Positions 14,201 to 25,879 are shown, counted from the stretch's first letter. The stretch: 64,000 bases of DNA from Cinnamomum chago (GCA_038049695.1 CP142453.1:20278001-20342000), one strand, 5' to 3'. A program made the numbers and translations. Notes: generated by a model from the letters alone, not told the origin.

Positions 14201-14245
14201 CTTCATCCGTGGAATGCAGAACATCTGAAGAAATATTACCAGTGA
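8252..14245 (+). CDS. gag-pol region of the young Tat element (gag, PR, RT, RH, archaeal-type RH, INT)
   Basis: Parts in order, counted from 8252. A Pro/Ala/Gly-rich gag head comes first, then the retrotransposon gag core (about 9130-9530; LKGSGRQWF, KQDKNESLRSYLTRF). Next is a Cys/His knuckle-like motif (YCRFHRDHGHDTDDC, near 9820-9880). The aspartic protease has VDSGSSADILY near 10215-10250. Reverse transcriptase spans about 10900-11500 with VDFTDLNK and the YVDD active site at 11331-11345. RNase H ends near 12110. A low-complexity linker of LGAQA repeats (12240-12470) leads to a second RNase H (WKLYVDGSVTSNGG, about 12529-12900). Integrase (about 13050-14245) has the H-H-C-C finger, WGIDILGPL, SDNAKQFDN and QANGQAE. 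The gene serves replication of the element and has no host role that can be seen. Confidence 0.93.
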
Positions 14246-14436
14246 CCAGTGAAGGGGAAAGGAGTAATGGAAAGGGGAAGTTCAAGTTTTTTAGCACATT
14301 TGTAAAATGTTCTTTTACCATGACCAATGGATAAATAAAGTCCTATATATTATTCATTCCAAGTGTTAGGCTACATAATTGCTTTAAAAAAGAAAAGAAA
14401 ATACATGTAATGAAGCATGGCAAAGCTTCCTTCATC

Positions 14437-17400
14437 CTAACTACTCTCATCGCTCCCCTCGTCGTCCTCATCATCCTCCTCATCCTCCTCGCCATCCTCT
14501 GGATCATCAGGCTCCTCATCCTCCTCGCCATCCTCTGGATCATCAGGCTCCTCGCTGGGTAAAAAGCCTGAAAAGTCAAGGGCAGGGAAAGCAGCAGTAA
14601 TCTTCCCTCGGAGCTCCTCATACCCATCGATGAAGGCATTGGCAACGTCATCCGCTCGCTCCGACTCAGCTCTACCGCGCGCCGCCTCCATCTCTGTTGC
14701 CACGGCAGCCTCTCTGAGCGATGCCCTCTCGCGGGCCTGCACGAGCTCAGCCTCCCTGAGTGAAGCCCTCTCGCGGGCCTCCACCAACTCAGCCTCCCTG
14801 AGTGAAGCCCTCTCGCGGGCCTCTACCAACTCAGCCTCCCTGAGTGAAGCCCTCTCGCGGGCCTCCACCAACTCAGCCTCTGCCCTCCTCGCCCCCTCAT
14901 GGGCTAACGAAAGCTCAGTCTCGAATCTGGACTCCCTCTCGCGGGCAGTCAAGAGATCACCTTCCACCTTAGTAGCCCTCTCGCTGGCTGACGAGAGCTC
15001 AGTCTCTAACCTGGACGCCATATCGCGGGCCGCCCCAAGATCGACTTCCCTATCAGCCTCAAGGGCAGCAATCTTCTGCTGAGCAATGGAGTACACCTTC
15101 CGCAGATTGTCATTCTCTCGCATCAACTGGCTGTTGTGTTTGGCTTTTGACAGCAAGCTGACGGATGCAGTAGAAGCCTGGAGCAATACGAAAAGAAATA
15201 AGAAAAAAAAAATATTGAAAGTGTGGGGAAAAGGAAAAGCATTTACCTGAGCCAGACCCTCCAGGAAGGTATCTATGACCCTCTCAGTACCCAAAGAAGT
15301 AATCCGTGAAACCTCATGAGGAATCACAAATCTCGTGAGCCTCTCCCGGATCACCGGCGGGTTGCCCAACATATGACTCTGATCAGCCCCTGCAGGATTC
15401 CCCGGACGTTGGGGACATGAATGAGGGGCAGAAGGTGCAGCAGATGAAGAAGACTCTCGAATAGCCATCGGAGTAGAAGAGGTGGCTGGCTGGGGGGACA
15501 TTGTTGTAGAGGCCGCCTTTTGAGAACACAGCCGTGCGCCCAATAAAGGGGCAGATGAGAGAGAACTGGCCCTAAAAGACACTGGCGGAGAGTCTCCTCT
15601 TGTGGCGTTGTCTGCCTTCGCCGTCTTGGAAGGAGGGCCACTCCTACTTGAAAGGAGAGCCCAGATCCTTCCCCTATCCACTGCAGCAAAAGAAAAAATG
15701 TTACTTGTACATAAAAAAAAAAAGAGAGAAAAGAGAAATGAAACGCAGAAGTTAAATACTCTTTCTCTTCGCGGGAGGCGCCTGAGAAGGGCCACTAACT
15801 CCACCACTTTCTTTGGGTAAGAGAACACCCAAGTCTTTTTCGTGATGGTCTTTGACAGCCTGTAACTTCCGCTCCTGACTGGTAGAGAGCACCGGTGCAT
15901 CTACAAAAGGCAACGAGTGAGTACATAAAAAATATTAATAAAGGTGAAAAAGCAACAAAGGAGTAGCTTACCAAGTCTCCTGGCCTCTCCCCATCGAGTT
16001 GGCACCAAAACTCTGTCTGTCTCGGATGCCCACTCTCCACCAGCAAATAGGAAGCGAGATTTCCAACCATGACAGTTTGAGCGCAATCCTGTGAACAACT
16101 TGCCGCTCCTAGAGGTAAAATAGTACCATCCCCTGTTAGGGGCCGGGGACTCGCTCAGGTTATAAGCAGCATGGAACTCCACTGGAGAAGCGTCCTCGTC
16201 ATGTACTCTCTTCCACAATGCAAGGAAACCCAGCAAAACTCTCCATCCATTTGGCGCTAAACGCCCAGGGGTCAACGAAAAATAGTGGAGAATTCGGCAA
16301 ATGGAAGAGAGCATGGGGAACCTCAATCCCGCCTCAAGCATCTCCTCGTAAATTACTATTTCATCCGAGGAATCGTCACAAGCGGGCTCATCCGCCTGAG
16401 CCCGACGGCATAATATAGTAGGGGGAATATGATAGGCAGACACTATCCTAAAAAGATCATTATCAGCAGTAATCGAGCTGAAAATGGTACTCACCTTGGA
16501 CCCGTCGTCGTCGATGGCCACTTTTCCTCGATATCTTCTACGACGACGGAGACGTGCTGTGACCATGGCAGATGCTCCAGTGTTTATCTCGTCCAATTCC
16601 TGATGGACACTATCTCCCTCGCTCGTGTCCCGCACCGTGCACATCTCAACAGTAGGCAAACCATCAGCAGCAGACCCCTTGGGCGCAGGAGAACCAGCTA
16701 CGGTGGACGCTATAGACACAGCAGGCGCCCAGTGCACAGCAGGTGGCCGAGTGGGCCCAGGCGCCCCAGCCCCGGGCGGGCGAGCATGGCCAGCCTCAGT
16801 CTCGGGCGGGCGAGTAGGGTCAGCCCCGGGCGGGCGTGCAGCGGCAGCTGGCGACGCGGGCCCCCCGGGCTCCCCGGGCGCGGGCCCAAGCGGGTGACCC
16901 ACGCAGGCGGGCGGCCCGGGGGGGCGTGCAGGCAGGCGAGCACAGGCGGCGTCCCCGGGCGGGCGTGCGCAGGCAGCGACGTCCCTGGGCGAGCGAGCGC
17001 AGGTGGCGGCCCCAGGCGCGACGGACGAGCGTGCCATGGCCCCAGGCGCGACGGGCGAGCGTGCCACGGCCCCAGGCGGGCGAGCAGGTCCGGGCGCCCC
17101 AGGCGGGCGAGCAGGCCCAGCGCCTGGCGGGCGAGCAGGTCCGGGCGCCCCAGGCGGGCGAGCAGGCCCAGCGTCTGGCGGGTGAGCAGGTCCGGGCGCC
17201 CCAGGCGGGCGAGCAGGCCCAGCGCCTGGCGGGCGAGCAGGTCCGGGCGCCACAGACGGGCGAGCAGGGCCAGCGCCTGGCGGGCGAGCAGGTCCGGGCG
17301 CCCCAGGCGGGCGAGCAGGCCCAGCGCCTGGCGGGCGAGCGCTGGCAGCTACCGCCCCAGGCGGGCGAGCAGGCCCAGCGCCTGGCGGGCGAGCGCTGGC

Positions 17401-17637
17401 AGCTACCGCCCCAGGCGGGCGAGCAGGCATGACGGGCGCCCCGGGCGCGGACGTCTCCGGCGCGGGTTGGTCTGCTCCTTGCACGGCCGCAGCGACGACG
17501 TTTTCTCTCCTTACATCGTCCGTTTCTTCCACTCCTTGATACCCCATGGTTGCAACTTGCAACTCAAAAACAAGAAGAAAGCTTAAAGAAGATGAAGACA
17601 ACCCTTTCTCTTTTCCCTTTGACAAGAAGAAAGCCAA
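14437..17637 (-). CDS. Antisense gene of the Tat element: Transposase_28-like domain plus coiled coil
   Basis: Opposite-strand coding blocks occupy the space between integrase and the right LTR, reading from about 17637 down to 14437. The N-terminal part is a low-complexity run of (A/G)-P-A-R-P-P-G repeats (about 16720-17450). Then comes a globular segment of the type listed as 'putative gypsy type transposon' (Transposase_28 family), with ILHYFSLTPGRLAPNGWR and NRGWYYFTSRSG. The C-terminal part is a coiled coil built from 14-residue ARERASLREAELVE repeats and an acidic tail of EEPDDPEDGEEDEE units. Short stretches bounded by GT and AG with pyrimidine-rich ends separate the blocks and look like small introns. 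Several Tat elements are known to carry such antisense ORFs, whose function is unknown. The domain call is by memory of the family. Confidence 0.72.
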
Positions 17638-17995
17638 AAGGAAAACCCTAAGTATGAAGCAAAGTGGGTATAAAACCCTTTCAAAGGAGGAAGAACACTA
17701 AGCCAAGGAAACAGGAAGAGAGAGTCCTATACCCGAAGAACTCTACCAGGGACTCTTTTGGGGCATGACGAAGGCAGAAAATTTGGTCGGGGGCGCTGCC
17801 CCCTGGGCCCCCGCGAGCTGACCGGTCAGCTCGACCACCGCCGGGGGACACCCCCGAACCCCCTCTGCGAAGGGCATATATTAAAAGAGGGTTCAGTGTT
17901 CAGAAAAGCTACAAATTATTTGACATGAAGAAGCTTGGATTGTACTAATGTCTCCCTTTCAAAGCCTTCTTTGGCGTAAGACATTGAGGGGCAAA

Positions 17996-18502
17996 TGATG
18001 GGACAGGCCCAAATAACTCGGTCCACGATAGCGGGTCAAGACCAACTGATCCAAGTCCATGATGAGCCCGGGTCGTCATCTACCCGTTGAGGGTCAGGTC
18101 CGGATCCATCGAATGACAGAGTCAGCACACGCGTCGTTCTATCTACAGGCTTTTACCAAGTCCCGCGGAAGAGATCTTATCTGCTTATCTGTTGAGGACA
18201 GTGCGGGAGACTCCACCAGACTGGAGCGTACACCGTTTGAGATCGCGGGAGATCCTCCCCACCTGCTGGGGAAAGACTATAAAAGGAGAGTCCTACTAAC
18301 GGAGGAAGGATGAATTTTTTCTCACTATCATTGTATTTGACTACCTTGTAATCTCCTCCTCGAAGTAGTAAAGCAGCCCATTTAAGTGGACGTAGGTCAC
18401 ACTGACCGAACCACTATAAACCTTCTCTCTCTTCATTAATTTCTACATTAATTACCCATCACTTGACCGGTGGTGCCCGAAAGCCACTTTTTGGCATCAT
18501 CA
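17996..18502 (+). repeat. Right (3') LTR of the young Tat element
   Basis: 507 bp, colinear with the left LTR at a constant offset of 10,303 bases, with about two substitutions. It ends CATCATCA and is followed by the target duplication GCTAC. Confidence 0.95.
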
Positions 18503-18812
18503 GCTACTTCCTCGATCCACATAGAGATAATCTCATGTTTGATTGAGCATATCCCATATCTTGGAATTTATAAAGAAAGGCTGCAGATTTTTTTCCTAAT
18601 TTTCTTTTGACCAAGAGAGACCCATATATGCATTATACTTGTGGATTGATGAACACTCTAGCAGCTATGTGTCTAGGTGAGGCCACAATTCTTTTCTTAA
18701 TTTATAAAGGCGGGCCCGCATTTTATTGTTGCATTTTTCGATCAAGCGAGACCATATATGTATATTGTAGTATTTATATATTAGTAATATTCAGGTGAGA
18801 ACTAGTTCTCAC

Positions 18813-19131
18813 ATATTATATGAGAACTTTTTTGTAGGGCCTAATTGTGGGAGCCCATTTGGAGATGGGACCATGAGAGATGGAAAGATCTATGTGAGAC
18901 CGCCTCAAGTATCAAGTTTGATCACAAACTCATGCCTCTAACCCATTCATCTGTGACCCACAAGTTTAATGGCGTCATATTCAAAAAAATATTCAACACT
19001 CGATCCAACGGTTCAGTCCATTCGGATGTGTGCTAATTTATGGGATTAATGATTATTAAGGGGTTCCCTATTGATTGCAAAGTTTGGATGGATTATTAGT
19101 TGGGCCCTGCAAAAAAAATCTCATATAATAT
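18813..19131. mobile_element. MITE (non-autonomous DNA transposon) of about 320 bp
   Basis: Terminal inverted repeats of about 33 bp: the left end begins ATATTATATGAGAAC and runs to a TGTAGGGCCTAA stretch. The right end, read on the minus strand, begins ATATTATATGAGA and runs to TGCAGGGCCCAA. The interior has no coding capacity. The superfamily was not determined because the target duplication is ambiguous in this AT-rich context. It lies between the two Tat elements. Confidence 0.6.
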
Positions 19132-19470
19132 ATTCTCTTGAATATTTCTCTATATATTTATATTTATCGGTGCGAATCTTACTAGACTCACGTTTGATTA
19201 TTACATTTTGTGACTAACTGGTTGTTTGTGCATTGGAATTTTATGGATTTGGATTATTTGTTTGTATAGGATTTTAAAGAATTGGATCCTCTGAATGGGT
19301 CCACCTTCGGTGACGTAACGAACTATAAATGGTCCACTTATGATCACAATGGGCTTCAACCTCACCAGATTTGGACTCAAATTTGAAATATATTGAATTC
19401 ATGGAATGGATTTTTCTTATAGTTTGTCAATTGAAATAAGTTGAATTCATGAAATAACTCTGTTTATTTG

Positions 19471-19968
19471 TGATGGGTCAGGCCCAAGTGACTCAGTCCA
19501 CGATGGTGGATTAGGCCTAAGTGACCCGGGTTCGTGATAAGTCCAGGTCCAAATCCACCTATTAAAGGCCGGGTCCAGTCCGCTAAGTGACGAAGTCAGC
19601 GCGTCGTTCCCTTAACCTGCTTTTACCAAGTCCTGCAGAGGAGATCTTACCTGCATCGTCTATTGAGGGCGGTTCGAAGACTCCGCCAGAATGAAGCGCC
19701 GTTGCTGAAGAGTCGTCCCCATCTGTTAGGGGAAGACTATAAAACAAAGAGCTCTACCGGCACTGGGGGGCAAGCAACTCTGATCCATTACACATTTATT
19801 GTATTCTTCTGACTGGTAATCCCTACCTACGAGAAGTAAAATCACCAGTTTGAAGTGGACGTAGGTCACACTAACTGAACCACTATAAATTCTCTCTCTC
19901 CATTAATTTTCACGTTAATTACTCATCACTTGACCGGTGGTGCCCGAAAACACTTTTTGGCATCATCA
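19471..19968 (+). repeat. Left LTR of the shrunken Tat element
   Basis: Starts TGATGGGTCAGG and ends GGCATCATCA, just before the primer-binding site. It is related to the 507-bp LTRs of the neighbouring element, most closely over its last 130 bases. Confidence 0.93.
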
Positions 19969-20009
19969 GTTTGGCGCCGTCTGTGGGAATTAAAGAAAAT
20001 TTCATTTTT

Positions 20010-21290
20010 TGAAATTATGGTGATCACCACAAGGTCAACGAGACGTCAAGATGGCAACCCCTTGTGGGAGGGTGAAGATAACCCTGCACCAAATGCTCCT
20101 GCTCCCTCTCCCCAACAAATGCTGGAGACCATGCAGCAGCTGGTGACCCAAAACCAGCAGATACTACAACTCATGCTCGCAGGGCAAGGAGGACCGTAGT
20201 TTGGTACGGTACCACCGCAAGAAGTGCCGCGCCCGGAGCATCCGATTGCTCCATGCAGAGGAGCACCTCACCCGGGCGCTCGTCCCCATGGTGCCCGGGG
20301 CCGCGGAGCTGCCCGTCCTCATCCTCACCTGGGCGCCCAGGGCCGAGGAGTATGCCTGGGTGCCCATTCCCATGGCGCCTAGGGCGCCTCTAGTGGGGCT
20401 CCCCATGTCGCTCCACACGGAAGACTCCTGGTCGACCCTCAAGGTCGCGCCCATCACGACGTGCCTCCATCCCCGGGTGGAGCCCCACCAGCAAGGTCCA
20501 ATCGCGGTGGATTTCCACCTCCTCCCTCTGCTTCTAACGATGATGATTCTCATTTCCAGGAGGGGGGAGTGAAAATCACAGCCTGGAAGATGAGAGTCAT
20601 TTCCAAGGCCAGTCCAGAGAAGCCCCCAATCGTTGGGATGAGAAGATCAAAGAAATGCAGAATCAACTGGGTGATGTCTTCAACGTCATAAAGGCGCAGG
20701 CACCGAAGACGATAGATTATCTGGTCGGGCGAACGGATACACCGTTCACGCCCGACGTGGTGAACTACCCACTCCCTCGGAAGTTCAAGATGCCATCCGT
20801 GGAGACCTTTGATGGAACGAAGGATCCACTGGACCATCTGGAGACGTACAAAACCAAAATGCAGCTGCATAATATCCCTGATGAGATAATGTACAGGGCG
20901 TTCCCAACTACATTGAAGGGTTCGGCTCGGCAGTGGTTTGTCAATCTCCCCCAAGCATCCATAGCCACCTTTGGAGAGTTGAGTAAATCTTTTGTCTCAC
21001 ACTTTATCGTTAGGCACCGCCACCAGAAGCCTGCCACACACCTGCTCAGCATAAAACAGGACCGAGATGAGAGTCTGATGAGTTACCTCACTCGTTTTAA
21101 CGAGGAGGTCCTCCAAGTCGAGGAGCCCAATGACAAAGTCACCATAACCGCCTTTCTTGGAGGCCTCCGTTCATCCAGTTTTCTCTTTGCAGTAATGAAG
21201 TGACCACCAAAGAGCATGCCAGAACTGTTGGCAAAAGCTCAAAAATATATGAATGCTGAGGAAATCAACAGGTCCAGGCGAGGTGAATCA
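20010..21290 (+). pseudogene. gag remnant of the shrunken Tat element
   Basis: The stretch is recognisable by gag segments shared with the young neighbour: QQMLETMQQLVTQNQQIL, FDGTKDPLDHLETYKT, FPTTLKGSARQWF and SYLTRFNEEVLQVEEP. It is fossil coding sequence, broken in several places. After about 21290 the sequence passes directly into material related to the antisense gene. Confidence 0.85.
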
Positions 21291-23100
21291 TCTAGTGGAT
21301 CGCCAAAAGCTTGACCTGCCTCTGCACTGTTCTTAAATAGGTAGTCTATTTCCAACTTAGCGGCTCTCTCGCGGGTCGCCAAAAAAGCTTGGCCTCTGCA
21401 CTGTTCTTAAACATGCAGCCTATATATCTAACTTAGCAGCTCTCTCGCGGGTCGCCAAAAAAGCTTGGCCTACCTCTGCATTGTTCTCAAACAGGAAGCT
21501 TAGCTCAAGCTTAGCGGTTCTCTCATCGGGCGCCAAAAGCACGGTCTCAAAAGACAGGATCTTGAAACCCAGGTCATCTGCAGCTGGAAGGACTACATTA
21601 AATTAGCGTACCCAACTGTCTGGCCGCCCAAATGAGCCAACCCAGCATTCATAGGAGCACTAGACCCCCCTTGCTAGCCCAAATGAGCCAAACTAGCGCC
21701 TAGAGGGGCGCCTGACCCACTTAGCTCCCCCAAAGTGGCGCCTCTTGATGCCTGCACGCCAAGGCCAGCCTCCTCCATAGTGCCCAAAGCTCCCAATGCA
21801 GCCCCGGCTCACCCAAGCAGCCCAGGCTCACCCAAGGTTCTCCAAGGTGTATAATATATCAAATCGAAGCTCTCGACTAACAGCTGTTTGGCCTCCAGAA
21901 GTTTTTCAAAAAAAAAATAAAAAAAATCTGCTCACCTGGCCTGATCTGCTCGCCCGAGCCAGCTGGAACAGAGCGCCCAGGGCGGCGCCAGCTCCTCGTT
22001 CGTTCGCAGCAGCGCCTGGGGCGCCCGGGCTGGCGTCCTGGCCTCCATCGTGCGCAGCACCTGGTTGGGCGCCCCGTCTCCTCCCATCGCCCAAAGCAGC
22101 TCCGCCCGCAGCAGGCTGGCCAAGCACAGCAGCGCCAGCACCAGGGGCGCCACAGTAGGCTGCCCGTCACGCGCAGGGACGCCCACAGCAGCAGCAGGGT
22201 GGGCGCCCCTGCCTTGTTCATTGCCCACCAACAAAAAATATATATATATAATAATAAAAAAAACGAAAAGAGAGTGGCGGCGCCCCGTCACCTAGTCGTC
22301 GGAGCAGTAGCAGTAGCAGCCGCAAGGCGCCCCGCCCGTGGTTCATCCAAGTGCTCGCCCATCAACAAATTTTTTTTTTTTGAAAAGAGAGTACCACATG
22401 GGCGCCCCTGCACATGTAGTCGCCACCTATCATTATTACTCTTCAAGATTCAAGCAAAGGGGGAGCCCACCTTTGAAATACAACTTAACCAAACCCATTC
22501 ACCATTCCTAACATCTGAGGAAGAGATTCTCTGCAAGTGGCATTTTTAGGAGGTCTTTCCAACTGACAAGAGAAAACTGAGTTATGTGTTTTCCAAAATG
22601 CATGACTGACCAAAATGTTGCTTCAGCTTATTGGGTAAGGACTTTAGAAAATTGTCAGTAGTTCTGACTATTGTTTCTCCAGGTTTCCTTATTGTACAAA
22701 AAAAAAAAACCTCGCCCAACAGCAGCACACCCAGCAGCACGAGGGCGCCCCGTCGTCCGTCGTGCACAGCACGCCCAGCAACAGCAGGCGCAGGGGCGCC
22801 CGGGGTGGCGCCCTGCCCGTGTTTCCCCTCGGCAACAAATGCAGCAGCAGGGGCGCCCAGGCGGGCGTCCCTGCCTTGTCCGTCGCCTGCCCCAGCAGCA
22901 AGGGCGCCAGCCCGCCGCTTGCAGCTGCTGCAAGGGCGCCCCTGCCCCGTCTAGCACCTCTGTCGCCCGCACCTCGTGGTGACCATCCGTCCTGCAGTTC
23001 TTCTACCTCTTGTTTGTGCTCCATAGTGTTTGCCCTCTCTCTTTTTTTAACAAGAAGAAGATGAATGACCCAAAGAAAAACCAACAATTGCAAGGAAGGC
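21290..23100 (-). pseudogene. Remains of the antisense gene in the shrunken Tat element
   Basis: Repeated CTCTCGCGGG segments at 21360-21540 correspond to the coiled-coil repeats of the antisense gene in the neighbouring element. The following 1.3 kb is packed with GGGCGCC motifs on both strands (21960-22950). The order relative to gag and the right LTR is the same as in the young element. It is decayed and not expected to encode a protein. Confidence 0.6.
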
Positions 23101-23185
23101 TAGGAGTGCTCGGAATGAAGAAAGCCTGATATTCAAAATGCCTCACTTTCAAAGTTTCTTTTGGCGCGAGGCATTGAGGGGCAAA

Positions 23186-23684
23186 TGATGGGTTAGGCCC
23201 AAGTGACTCAGTCCACGATGGTGGGTCAGGCCTAAGTGACCCGGGTCCATGATAAGTCCAGGTCCAAATCCACCTATTAAAGGTCGGGTCCAGTCCGCTA
23301 AGTGACGAAGTCAGCGCGTCGTTCCCTTAACCTGCTTTTACCAAGTCCTGCACAGGAGATCCTACCTGCCTCGTCTATTGAGGACGGTTCGAAGACTCCG
23401 CTAGAATGAAGCGCCGTTGCTGAAGAGTCGTCCCCATCTGTTAGGGGAAGACTATAAAACAAAGAGCTCCACTGGCACTGGGGGGCAAGCAACTCTGATC
23501 CATTACACATTTATTGTATTCTTCTGACTGGTAATCCCTACCTACTAGAAGTAAAATCACCAGTTTGAAGTGGACTTAGGTCACACTGACCGAACCACTA
23601 TAAATTCTCTCTCTCGATTAATTTTTACGTTAATTACTCATCACTTGACCGATGGTGCCCGAAAATACTTTTTCGGCATCATCA
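23186..23684 (+). repeat. Right LTR of the shrunken Tat element
   Basis: 499 bp, about 22 differences from the left LTR. Ends GGCATCATCA, followed by ATTGG. Confidence 0.93.
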
Positions 23685-23910
23685 ATTGGATGAAATTACA
23701 AATATAGGAATTCATTGCATGGCTTGGAAGAGTTTCTATTTTATGCAAAATAAGTGTATACCGTACATTGTATCTGTTATTAGTATACTGTAGTGTACTT
23801 CTCTCTCTCTCTCTCACATGCAGTGTAGTGTACTCATCTGTCTCGATCAAATAGCGTCTTTCTACTGCATGAAATGTGCATTGATTGATGGTGTTGTTTG
23901 GGGTATGCAG

Positions 23911-25083
23911 ATGAAGATCCAGATGAGGGTAGCCGGAAGAAGATTTGGAGATGGCAAGGACAGATTGGGGAAAGCAAGGGCGAGGTGGGAAAGGCTATTC
24001 TTGCAAGAGGACGACGACAATCATCTGTTTCTGGTCCATCAATTCTCTCAGCACCTCGCTTTTCATCTTCTCCACCCAAAAATAATGCCACCCCATATTC
24101 TAGATAGAACCTGTTCTCTGATTATTTTTTACGATATGTTTGTTCTATGATTGTTCTGGTTTAATGGGTTCCACTCTAAAGTTTTCATTTTAGTGCAGCT
24201 GTTTAAGTAAACTGGTGATTTTGAAGAATTCTTTTTGTTGATTCTGATTGTTTGTTTGGTGACATAAAACGCAAAGCCCATATTTAAGCTTGATCTTTAT
24301 GCTTTTGAGTTTTTCATCCTCTTTAATCACTTATAAGGCAGAAAGAAACTCTTTATCATCTTGTATTCCCTTCTGTCACAAACAGCCTCTCTTGTGACCG
24401 TGTTATGCACTCCCACATAATGCTTTATTGTTTAGAATGAATTAAGGACAAACAAAAGAGAGTGTTTCGTATAAAAAACAGGAAAGCCTTCATTCTTCTT
24501 TAGGCAATAGCTGCTTATTAGCACCTTGTTTTGTCAAGTTCTTAAGACACCATCTATCTGGAGCCTATTCTATTTTTATTTTTACTTTATTTCTTTTTTC
24601 ATCATTGGATTCAATTTTATGTAGACCCCCTTTTCTCATTTCCACAATTTTTTTCATTGTGTTTTTTTCTGCTTAAATTGGTTCTATTCTTGCAGTTGTT
24701 TATATAGTAGCAATCAAATCAGGAAAATGTGAGAAGTCATTGGCATCTGGTGAGCATCACAACCAGTTGAGGTTACTAGATTGGTAAGATTCAGATCTCA
24801 AGTTTAGTTATTTTTTAATTTTTTTATTGATTTTTTTTCTCCTACATGCTATTGTTGATAGTCTCATTTGGGGACATTCCTTTTCTTGTTCTATATTTAA
24901 AGATGTAGTTTCATTTTAGTTGCTGTCTATTTTTAACAAAGATGAAGGAAATCAAAAAGGAATTTTTTTTAGAGAAGAAATGCTGGCAAAGCTGTCACAA
25001 CCCATGAAGCAGAGGATATCAGATGAAGTTCTGGAGAGGTTGGAAGGGCGGACTAATGCAAATGTGAGTGAACAAAGAGACAT
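23911..25083 (+). other. Unassigned exon-like stretches
   Basis: Three stretches look like exons but could not be assigned or joined. One is 23911-24107, after a TATGCAG acceptor, acidic then Arg/Ser-rich (RKKIWRWQGQIGESKGEVGK), ending in a stop. The second is near 24708-24783, with GKCEKSLASGEHHNQLRLLDW-type coding before GTAAGA. The third is about 24970-25063, with MLAKLSQPMKQRISDEVLER before GTGAGT. Phases between the last two do not fit a simple splice. They could be remnants of a decayed gene or chance. The sequence from 25084 to 25880 shows nothing I can name. Confidence 0.2.
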
Positions 25084-25879
25084 GGGTATCCTTCAATTTG
25101 GTGTTGCTTTCTAAATATGGTCACTTAATTCTTCTTGAAACTTAGCTTGAAAGCTTCAATCTGTTGGGTTCTAGTATCCCAATTCAAATGCCAAAAATAT
25201 GAAATGTGATATTTTCCAGAATTAAAAAAAAAATGCATAATGCAGTTTGCTGGCCAACAAGTTGCACACCATGCTTGTATCTGTTTTAGCAAATTCATCT
25301 GAGTTCCCTTCTGGAATAATCAATTGTTGGAAGAGCTTGGGATTGGACCTTCTGGAATAATCAATTGTTGGAAGAGCTTGGGCTTGGAAGTTACATTGGC
25401 AATGAATATATAGGGCATTGTTTGGATAAAAAAGGCAGGACGAATTCTTTCAAGTGTAGACAAAATGAAGTTAAAAGATAGGGAAAACAGCAAGAGGTGG
25501 AAATCATGATTCATGAGTCAAATGGCTAAAGCTGTATGGAGTCCTGAGTCATGTAGAGTTCATTTTCTGGAACTGCATGATGCTGTTGAAAATGATATTG
25601 GTTGAATCAAGGGATATTCCTTTCTCTAAATTTCTAAGGGTTGGTTTTTATCTGGAGCGTGATTGGACACAAGTAATGCTTTGGTTTTTTTTTTTTTTTT
25701 TTGACAGCTTGTATAATTTTGGTGTCAAAGAAATGTTGCAATGTTAGATATCTCAAGTACATCCACTGGAATATATAGATGATTGCTAGTGTTATCCATG
25801 AGATTTTGAAATTAGATGTGATGAGGCATCTCTAAATAGATTCATTAAGAAATCAGCATTTCTAGTGATTTTTAACGTA

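Larger units (their letters stand above)
7693..18502 (+). mobile_element. Ty3/Gypsy LTR retrotransposon, Tat lineage, young and nearly whole
   Basis: A 10.8-kb element bounded by 507-bp LTRs (7693-8199 and 17996-18502) and flanked by the 5-bp target duplication GCTAC (7688-7692 and 18503-18507). A primer-binding site starting TTTGGCGCCGTCTGTGG (8201-8217) follows the left LTR. A purine-rich tract (TGAGGGGCAAA, 17985-17995) precedes the right one. The sense strand carries gag, protease, reverse transcriptase, RNase H, a second plant-type RNase H and integrase in the Gypsy order. The second RNase H and a separate opposite-strand gene downstream of integrase place it in the Tat lineage. The LTRs differ at about two positions (0.4 percent), so insertion is recent. 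It looks nearly whole, with about one interruption in the sense coding part. Confidence 0.96.
19471..23684 (+). mobile_element. Older, shrunken Tat-lineage Gypsy element without pol
   Basis: Bounded by LTRs at 19471-19968 (498 bp) and 23186-23684 (499 bp), which resemble those of the element at 7693-18502 along their whole length and share the TGATGGG...CATCATCA ends. The flanks ATTTG and ATTGG may be a target duplication with one difference. The same TTTGGCGCCGTCTGTGG primer site follows the left LTR and the same GAGGGGCAAA tract precedes the right one. Only gag-like sequence and the remains of the antisense gene are left in 3.2 kb of interior; protease through integrase is missing. The LTRs differ by about 4 percent, roughly ten times the younger copy. 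The element is broken, with several breaks besides the loss of pol. Confidence 0.93.
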
